From assembly GCA_031274005.1 (NCBI GenBank), contig JAISQU010000163.1:1-5121 (forward strand): a DNA stretch of 5,121 nucleotides, read 5' to 3'. Shown in pieces: positions 1 through 4,017 of the stretch. Source of the stretch: Spirochaetales bacterium. GTDB lineage: Bacteria > Spirochaetota > Spirochaetia > DTKZ01. Under the pieces are notes generated by a model. That model saw nothing but the letters and a program-made list of their open reading frames with translations, was not told the origin of the DNA and did no database searches. The translations under genes were made by a program, and so were the position numbers. Position 1 is the first letter of the stretch. Each line of letters opens with the position of its first letter.

Positions 1-9
1 AGTCAGACA

Positions 10-28
10 CCCCCGGCAAAGCCGGGGG
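10..28. repeat. IS right-end hairpin
   Basis: Perfect 8-bp stem (10-17 with 21-28) closed by a 3-base AAA loop: CCCCCGGC-AAA-GCCGGGGG. It is identical over 19 bases to the hairpin at 602-620. It lies past the 3' end of tnpA, so it is taken as the right-end TnpA recognition hairpin of the IS200-type element. Flanking bases differ between the two ends, as expected where each end carries its own cleavage and guide sequences. Confidence 0.8.
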
Positions 29-40
29 CTTGTTTTTGTG

Positions 41-57
41 AACCGCTCAAAGCGGTT
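41..57. repeat. subterminal hairpin in the tnpA 3' region
   Basis: Perfect 7-bp stem AACCGCT (41-47) / AGCGGTT (51-57) with a CAA loop. With the preceding GTG it forms the sequence at 38-52, which reappears in inverted orientation with one extra T on the minus strand at 553-538, near the other end of the element. It may be a second recognition structure or an RNA fold in the tnpA 3' untranslated region. No T-tract follows it on either strand, so it is not a typical intrinsic terminator. Confidence 0.55.
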
Positions 58-66
58 TGTTTATGG

Positions 67-82
67 GCCGCCTAAAGGCGGC
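67..82. repeat. GC-rich hairpin just after tnpA
   Basis: Six-bp stem GCCGCC (67-72) / GGCGGC (77-82) with a TAAA loop, 7 bases beyond the restored tnpA stop codon (90-92). Together with 41-57 and 10-28 it makes three consecutive small hairpins with A-rich loops on the + strand between tnpA and the element end. It could stabilise or end the tnpA mRNA, but no U-run follows in the tnpA direction. Confidence 0.5.
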
Positions 83-89
83 ATCTGCC

Positions 90-516
90 CTACTCGTCTT
101 TAAATAAGGCTAATTGTTCCAGTCTCCTGTCTGCTGTTCCTGGATATACTTCTTAATCACTTCTTCGTTCCGGCCCACTGTCGACACATAATACCCGCGC
201 GCCCAGAACTGTTGCCCCGTAGCGCTGGTTTTACCCATGTAATTTCGGGCTATCGCTATTGCGCTTTCCCCTTAATATAGCCGATTACCTGGGCTACCGC
301 ATATTTGGGCGGGATCTGGATGAGCATATGGATATGATCGACGCACATATGACCTTCCAGTATTTTACTCTCCTTTTGTTGAGCCAGCTCATGCAGTCTC
401 TTACCCAGATACTTTCGCAACTGCCCGTACAAGATCTTTCTGCGGCATTTTGGTATCCACACTACATGGTGCTTGCAGTCCCATACGCTGTGCTCTAGAC
501 TGTTTTTGTCTTGCAC
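90..516 (-). pseudogene. tnpA: IS200-family Y1 (HUH) transposase TnpA, two frameshifts
   Basis: TnpA cuts and rejoins single-stranded DNA through a 5'-phosphotyrosine bond. The first frame starts at GTG (514-516) behind AGGAGG with 5-base spacing and runs 86 codons to a TAG at 256-258. It carries the family N-terminus (CKHHVVWIPKCRRK, residues 14-27) and the metal-binding HUH motif H61-I62-H63. Family sequence then continues one frame over (SAIAIARNYMG..., FWARGYYVSTVG), so one base is missing near 264-271 within a ggggaaa stretch (minus strand). That frame holds the catalytic-helix signature KKYIQEQ, Tyr followed by Gln at +4. Near 131-136 a second base is lost: the continuing frame stops at 110-112, whereas the next frame gives the usual ending ADRRLEQLALFKDE and TAG at 90-92. 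Repaired, the protein is 142 residues, normal for the family, with Tyr near residue 124. The first ORF alone lacks the catalytic Tyr. True mutation is likeliest; sequencing indels or recoding are possible. Confidence 0.9.
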
Positions 517-520
517 TTTT

Positions 521-565
521 ACCTCCTGTTCGCAGAACTTTGAAGCGGTTCACGTGACAGGAGGT
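521..565 (-). promoter_or_regulatory. RBS-sequestering stem-loop in the tnpA leader
   Basis: A perfect 9-bp inverted repeat, ACCTCCTGT (521-529) and ACAGGAGGT (557-565), lies directly upstream of the tnpA GTG. In the tnpA mRNA the 3' arm contains the whole Shine-Dalgarno AGGAGG (522-527 on the complement), so folding would bury the ribosome site. Smaller competing hairpins sit inside the loop: GTTC/GAAC at 528-531 with 535-538, and GAAC/GTTC at 535-538 with 548-551. A leader structure that hides the RBS is known to hold down TnpA synthesis in IS200; here it is inferred from the sequence match only. Confidence 0.7.
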
Positions 566-571
566 TTTTTT
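521..571 (+). terminator. possible intrinsic terminator reading rightwards
   Basis: On the + strand the same 9-bp stem is followed directly by seven T residues (565-571, the first also pairing in the stem), which has the form of a rho-independent terminator. The 27-base loop is long, though it can be shortened by the inner GAAC/GTTC pairing. It would stop transcripts running antisense to tnpA and leaving the element toward hepT. There is no T-tract for the opposite direction. Confidence 0.45.
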
Positions 572-601
572 ATAATCCCGGAATTGTCAAACTCTGTGGG
601 T

Positions 602-620
602 CCCCCGGCAAAGCCGGGGG
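602..620. repeat. IS left-end hairpin
   Basis: Perfect 8-bp stem (602-609 with 613-620) and AAA loop, identical to the hairpin at 10-28. It lies 86 bases upstream of the tnpA start, where an IS200-type left-end recognition hairpin is expected. It also lies 78 bases beyond the hepT stop, so it could act as a 3' stabilising hairpin for the operon mRNA, but no U-run follows it. Confidence 0.8.
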
Positions 621-697
621 ATTATACATGGGATTTAACTTTTATTCCACGCGCCATAAAGTTTAAACGTCCCGATTCCGATTTTTTATCCCCTGAT
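621..697. other. short intergenic stretch between the IS and hepT
   Basis: This is the 3' flank of the operon and the insertion site of the IS200-type element. It is more AT-rich than the genes. It contains the palindrome GTTTAAAC (661-668 region) and no convincing ORF, RNA gene or terminator. With the element inserted, the operon has no obvious intrinsic terminator of its own inside the window. Confidence 0.6.
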
Positions 698-1150
698 TCA
701 ATCTTCAACCCGATACTTTTCACAGTATTTTAGCGCCCGATCCGCAATGGCAAAAAGCCGTCCGGCGGCGTTAAGGACCTCGCAAAAAAATGCCGAGAGG
801 TCTTCGGTTTCGTATTCGTGGGCAATTTCATTGCGAAGGTCCTTTAGATCCCTTAACTCCGAAACCGATTCAATAATTCCCCGTTTTTCCGCGCCATGCG
901 CGGCGTCAATGATACTGCCGCTGTTTATCAATTCTACCGCGTCAATGCTGCGTAATAATTTACCTGCCAACAAATCCGTAGTGCGGGCATAACGTGAAGT
1001 CAGATTCTCAAACGAATCAAATTCTTCCGGCGTGTAAGAGTCTTTTATCCCTATGCCTTTACAGGCATCATAAGAGCGGCGCAGCCATACCAAACTTGAA
1101 GAAAAACTTTTCAGATTGTTTTTGAGAACCATAAGAGCCGCGTCACTCAT
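698..1150 (-). CDS. hepT: HEPN-domain protein, HepT-like toxin/RNase
   Basis: A 150-residue, mostly helical protein with the HEPN active-site motif RNEIAHEY at R106, H111 and Y113, that is RX4HXY. In characterised MntA/HepT pairs, HEPN dimers form an RNase whose Arg and His are catalytic and whose Tyr is modified by the partner nucleotidyltransferase. All three residues are present, so the protein looks active and controllable. ATG at 1148-1150 overlaps the end of mntA by 8 bases (ATGAGTGA), implying translational coupling. It is the last gene of the operon. The order, antitoxin first and toxin second, is common for this pair. The central part (SRYARTTDLLAGKLL, residues 52-66) differs from the short DUF86 proteins I recall, so it may be a separate HEPN subgroup. 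An alternative is a HEPN substrate-binding partner without toxicity. The gene symbol reflects the motif match, not a confirmed orthologue. Confidence 0.8.
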   Translation of the reverse strand: MSDAALMVLKNNLKSFSSSLVWLRRSYDACKGIGIKDSYTPEEFDSFENLTSRYARTTDLLAGKLLRSIDAVELINSGSIIDAAHGAEKRGIIESVSELRDLKDLRNEIAHEYETEDLSAFFCEVLNAAGRLFAIADRALKYCEKYRVED

Positions 1151-1430
1151 CTAACCGGACTCCGGTCTCAACAGCCAGGCGGAAAAAAGGATCCGAACCA
1201 TCGGCGGATACCACAAGGTCTATTTTTTGATCTCCAATTCTGTCGGTAATATTTCTGCGTATTCTCATCCGTTCGGCAAGCCCTATCTTTTTAGAGAGGA
1301 TGGCCACATCAATATCGCCGCCTTTTTTGGAGTCATCTGTCCGGGAACCAAATAACCAAACCTGCGCGTCTACGTCTACAGCCTTAACAGCCCCGATAAG
1401 GGCGCCCCGTTCACTGTCACTCAGGCGCAT
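1143..1430 (-). CDS. mntA: minimal nucleotidyltransferase, MntA-like antitoxin
   Basis: A 95-residue Pol-beta-fold minimal nucleotidyltransferase. The signature is GSRTDDSKKGGDIDVAI: G28-S29, nine residues, then D39-x-D41, the metal ligands; a third acidic residue, D71 in QKIDLVV, completes the triad. In studied systems MntA transfers AMP from ATP to the tyrosine of the HepT RX4HXY motif and so neutralises the toxin. ATG at 1428-1430 follows the helicase stop codon by 12 bases, and its likely ribosome site (AGGAAG) overlaps that stop codon (TAGGAAG), so translation probably depends on the upstream gene. It ends in TGA inside the start of hepT. Length and motifs match the family fully. The pair could instead be an adaptor or regulator for the helicase rather than a free-standing addiction module. 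Confidence 0.88.
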   Translation of the reverse strand: MRLSDSERGALIGAVKAVDVDAQVWLFGSRTDDSKKGGDIDVAILSKKIGLAERMRIRRNITDRIGDQKIDLVVSADGSDPFFRLAVETGVRLDE

Positions 1431-1442
1431 ACTGCCCGCTTC

Positions 1443-4004
1443 CTACATCAACTTAAAGCGCATAACCACTTCGCCGGTTTTCTCATCGATCTCAATTTTC
1501 TGATTTCCAGGGTTCAAGTCCGAGCCGGTAGACATTTTAAAAAGGCCCGCGAGAAACTGCATACCGTTTTGCAAAACCTGTTCCATCTGCTGAACTTTTT
1601 CCGCGGGAGGCGCTTTGGCGGGGGCTTCGGTTATCCCGGGCAGCGGCGCGCCGGTAAATTGTGTGTCCGCAGCTTCTTCTGCGGCGGGTTCTTCCTGAGC
1701 GGTAACCAGCGCCTCAAGCTGCTGAATAAACTGGGAACGGCCTTTTTTCGAAAAATCGACATAATTTAAGGTATTGCCCCCGGAGAGAACGCTCTCGAAA
1801 AGGCTTTGTTTTACCAGAAGCCCGGCGGCGATTTGCTGCTCAATTGAATCGCGGGAAATAAGGTTGTAAATCAACAGCTTGTTGCTTTTTTGCCCCAACC
1901 GGTCTATGCGCCCGATGCGCTGATTTTTCTTTGCCGGATTCCAGGGTAGTTCAAAGTTGACAAGAATGTCCGCGGCCTGCAAATTAAGCCCCGCGCCGCC
2001 CGCCTCGGTAGAAAGGAAAACCTTACATTCCGGGTTATTCTCAAAACTCTTTATTAAGTCCCCCCGCGCTTTTACCGGAACCTTGCCGTTTAACTCGGTA
2101 AAACCAACGCCGTGCTTCCTGAGCATATCCCCTATGAGCTTATGCATTTTTATCCATTCGGAAAAAATTATAATCTTGCGGGGAGTGTTTTTAATGTCCA
2201 GCTTTTCAAATAAAATATCTTTCAGCTCAATTAATTTGGGGGAATCCTGCGTTTTGTCATCAACCAGAAATGTAGAATCGCACACCATCCGGGCGCTGTT
2301 GAGCAGCAAAGTCAATCTCTGCAAATCGTAGGGGGTTAAAAATTTCTTTTGAATAATCTTCGCTATGGCCTTCATGTAGGAGGCGTGAAATTCCTCCTGC
2401 AGAGGAGAAAGATCAACAGGCACATCCTTCTGCTGGACATCGGGAAGCTGGCTCAACACCTCCTTTTTTTCCCGGCGTATCAATATATTCGAAAGCAGGG
2501 CGTTTAATTTTTGCAGATCATAATAACCGTTTATCTTATTCGGTTTTTCAATGTCAAAAAGACAATGCTGGTAGGAAAACTCCCACAAAGGCCCCAAATA
2601 ATAGGGGTCAATGGCGTTAATAATCGAATAAATATCGATAAGCCGGTTTTCAATGGGCGTGCCGGTAATGACCAGCGTGTGTTTTGCCTTCAGCCGTTTA
2701 ACCGCGGAGGCCGTCTTTGTCTCATAATTTTTTATTTTTTGCGCTTCGTCCAAAATAAGAAAATCAAAATCGGCGTCGTTAATGGCGCGGCTGTCCCGCA
2801 AAACAGTTTCGTAATTAACAATAAAAAAGAAATACCCCTCGTCCAGGTATTGCGCCGCCCGCTGCCGCGGCAGCCCGGAAAGAATTAAGGCTTTTTCCTG
2901 TGTAAATTTTTCAATCTCTTTTTTCCATTGGGACTTGAGCGTTGCCGGGCACACAACCAGGGTTTTCCGGAATCCGAAAATCTGTTTTTTCAATACGGCG
3001 GCCGCTATGGCCTGTATGGTTTTACCCAGGCCCATCTCGTCCGCGATAACGGCTGCCTTGCGGAAAAGCGCGAAATTAATGCCTTCTTTCTGATAAGGAA
3101 AAAGATCCGCCTTGATGCAGGAAAAATCCACTTTCGATTTTTCTTTTAAATCGGCAAGCAGTATTTCCTCGTAACAGCGTTCTACCTTTTCGCGAACCTC
3201 GGGGCGGATACAAATATTTTCAAAATCCGCGGCTTTCTCAATAAACTGTAAAAACGACTTTACCTGTTTCTCTTCAAGAAAGGTCCTCTTTCCGAAAAAA
3301 GCCGAGATTAACTCCTTTTCGTCCGGCGGCAGTTCGCGGGGATAAAACCAGCTTATTTTATAATCGTTTAAGGGGTCGCAGTATATTTCAATAAAAGGAA
3401 AGCTCTTGTCCAGCCGGTCGTATAAGGCTTTATCCGCTTTCAACTGATTAAAAGCGTACATGATGTGTTTGGTTGTGCCGAGTTTATTGAAGGCGGCGTC
3501 GGCGCTGTCGCTATAACCGGTTTCCTTGTCAAAATCGCGCAGAAAAACGACGTACCGGGCGCCCGTCTCGTTGATCAGGATATGGTCGCCGTATATATTT
3601 GCCGCCCACTCTATCCTGTATTTCGCTTTTTCGGCTTTTACCCTGCGTTCATCAAGAACGCGCTTTATCATGCCCGCGCGGCTGTATTTTTTATATTCGC
3701 CCTTTTCTTTTGGATTCAGTTGTTTCAATTCGTCTTCGTACCGCAAAAGACAGGCGTAAGAGTATCGGTCCCAGTCCGCGATTTTGCCGTCCCTTGCCGG
3801 GATAATACACCCCTCCTCGACGCGAAGCTGGTATTCGGTATCTTTGCTGCCGCCATCACCGCTCAGGAGGAATTCAACAGCCACAGGCGATTGGGATAAA
3901 ATAACACACCTGTCGCCCCACAAAAGCTCTCCCTGCTTTCGCTCGGCCGCGGATAGAGTCCGCCGCACTTCGTCAAGGATAGGAGTAATAGCATTTTTCA
4001 GCAT
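1443..4004 (-). CDS. SNF2-family DEAD/DEAH-like helicase/translocase
   Basis: An 853-residue ATP-driven DNA translocase of the Swi2/Snf2 group (helicase superfamily 2). Motifs run in order: FPYQKEGI (302-309), Walker A in DEMGLGKT (322-329), Ia VCPATLKSQW (351-360), II LDEAQKIKN (418-426), III TGTP (447-450), IV IIIFSEW (611-617), V STEAGGAGLNLQ (665-676) and VI QRIGRIDRLGQ (695-705) with the arginine fingers. DEAQ in place of DEAH is usual in bacterial SNF2 proteins. Both RecA-like lobes look complete. Residues 1-300 form a separate region with no motif I can name with certainty; 20-90 may be a degenerate SWIM-like domain. After lobe 2 comes an Ala/Pro/Glu-rich linker (about 770-802) and a short terminal module (803-853). 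ATG at 4002-4004 lies 13 bases past the upstream stop with a weak GGGA ribosome site. Family roles include chromatin-like remodelling, RNA polymerase recycling and phage defence; the operon favours defence, by inference only. Confidence 0.92.
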   Translation of the reverse strand: MLKNAITPILDEVRRTLSAAERKQGELLWGDRCVILSQSPVAVEFLLSGDGGSKDTEYQLRVEEGCIIPARDGKIADWDRYSYACLLRYEDELKQLNPKEKGEYKKYSRAGMIKRVLDERRVKAEKAKYRIEWAANIYGDHILINETGARYVVFLRDFDKETGYSDSADAAFNKLGTTKHIMYAFNQLKADKALYDRLDKSFPFIEIYCDPLNDYKISWFYPRELPPDEKELISAFFGKRTFLEEKQVKSFLQFIEKAADFENICIRPEVREKVERCYEEILLADLKEKSKVDFSCIKADLFPYQKEGINFALFRKAAVIADEMGLGKTIQAIAAAVLKKQIFGFRKTLVVCPATLKSQWKKEIEKFTQEKALILSGLPRQRAAQYLDEGYFFFIVNYETVLRDSRAINDADFDFLILDEAQKIKNYETKTASAVKRLKAKHTLVITGTPIENRLIDIYSIINAIDPYYLGPLWEFSYQHCLFDIEKPNKINGYYDLQKLNALLSNILIRREKKEVLSQLPDVQQKDVPVDLSPLQEEFHASYMKAIAKIIQKKFLTPYDLQRLTLLLNSARMVCDSTFLVDDKTQDSPKLIELKDILFEKLDIKNTPRKIIIFSEWIKMHKLIGDMLRKHGVGFTELNGKVPVKARGDLIKSFENNPECKVFLSTEAGGAGLNLQAADILVNFELPWNPAKKNQRIGRIDRLGQKSNKLLIYNLISRDSIEQQIAAGLLVKQSLFESVLSGGNTLNYVDFSKKGRSQFIQQLEALVTAQEEPAAEEAADTQFTGAPLPGITEAPAKAPPAEKVQQMEQVLQNGMQFLAGLFKMSTGSDLNPGNQKIEIDEKTGEVVMRFKLM

Positions 4005-4017
4005 ATAAAAGTTCCCA

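Larger units (their letters stand above)
1..621 (-). mobile_element. IS200-type insertion sequence (tnpA only), probably inactive
   Basis: A compact element of about 0.6 kb with one gene, a Y1 HUH transposase on the minus strand, flanked by two identical 19-base hairpins (10-28 and 602-620). There is no tnpB. IS200/IS605 elements have no classical terminal inverted repeats; TnpA recognises subterminal hairpins and cleaves single-stranded DNA a few bases outside them. Left end (5' of tnpA) is therefore near 620-640 and right end near 1-9. Exact cleavage points cannot be set here, because no empty site is available and the window starts only 9 bases beyond the right-end hairpin; the bounds given are approximate. 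The element lies just downstream of the hepT stop codon and breaks no recognisable gene. The transposase frame is broken twice, so this copy could move only if TnpA were supplied in trans. Confidence 0.85.

Noticed and set aside
261..275. Programmed -1 frameshift in tnpA at the ggggaaa run
   Set aside because: P-site GGG could slip, but the A-site AAA would re-pair with GAA, a poor match, and a second unrelated shift follows downstream; mutation is simpler.
569..590. Possible tnpA promoter with TTGACA (585-590, complement) and TATAAA (569-574, complement)
   Set aside because: The spacing between the boxes is only about 10 bases, far from the usual 16-18, so it is not called.
473..733. Plus-strand ORF of 86 codons across the IS left end
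   Set aside because: It runs through the RBS-lock repeat, the end hairpin and the intergenic stretch, has no recognisable protein features and no ribosome site; a chance frame.
3465..3899. Plus-strand ORF of 144 codons opposite the helicase
   Set aside because: It is antisense to a well-supported SNF2 gene and its hydrophobic, Phe/Val-rich translation is what a reverse-complement frame of such a gene yields.
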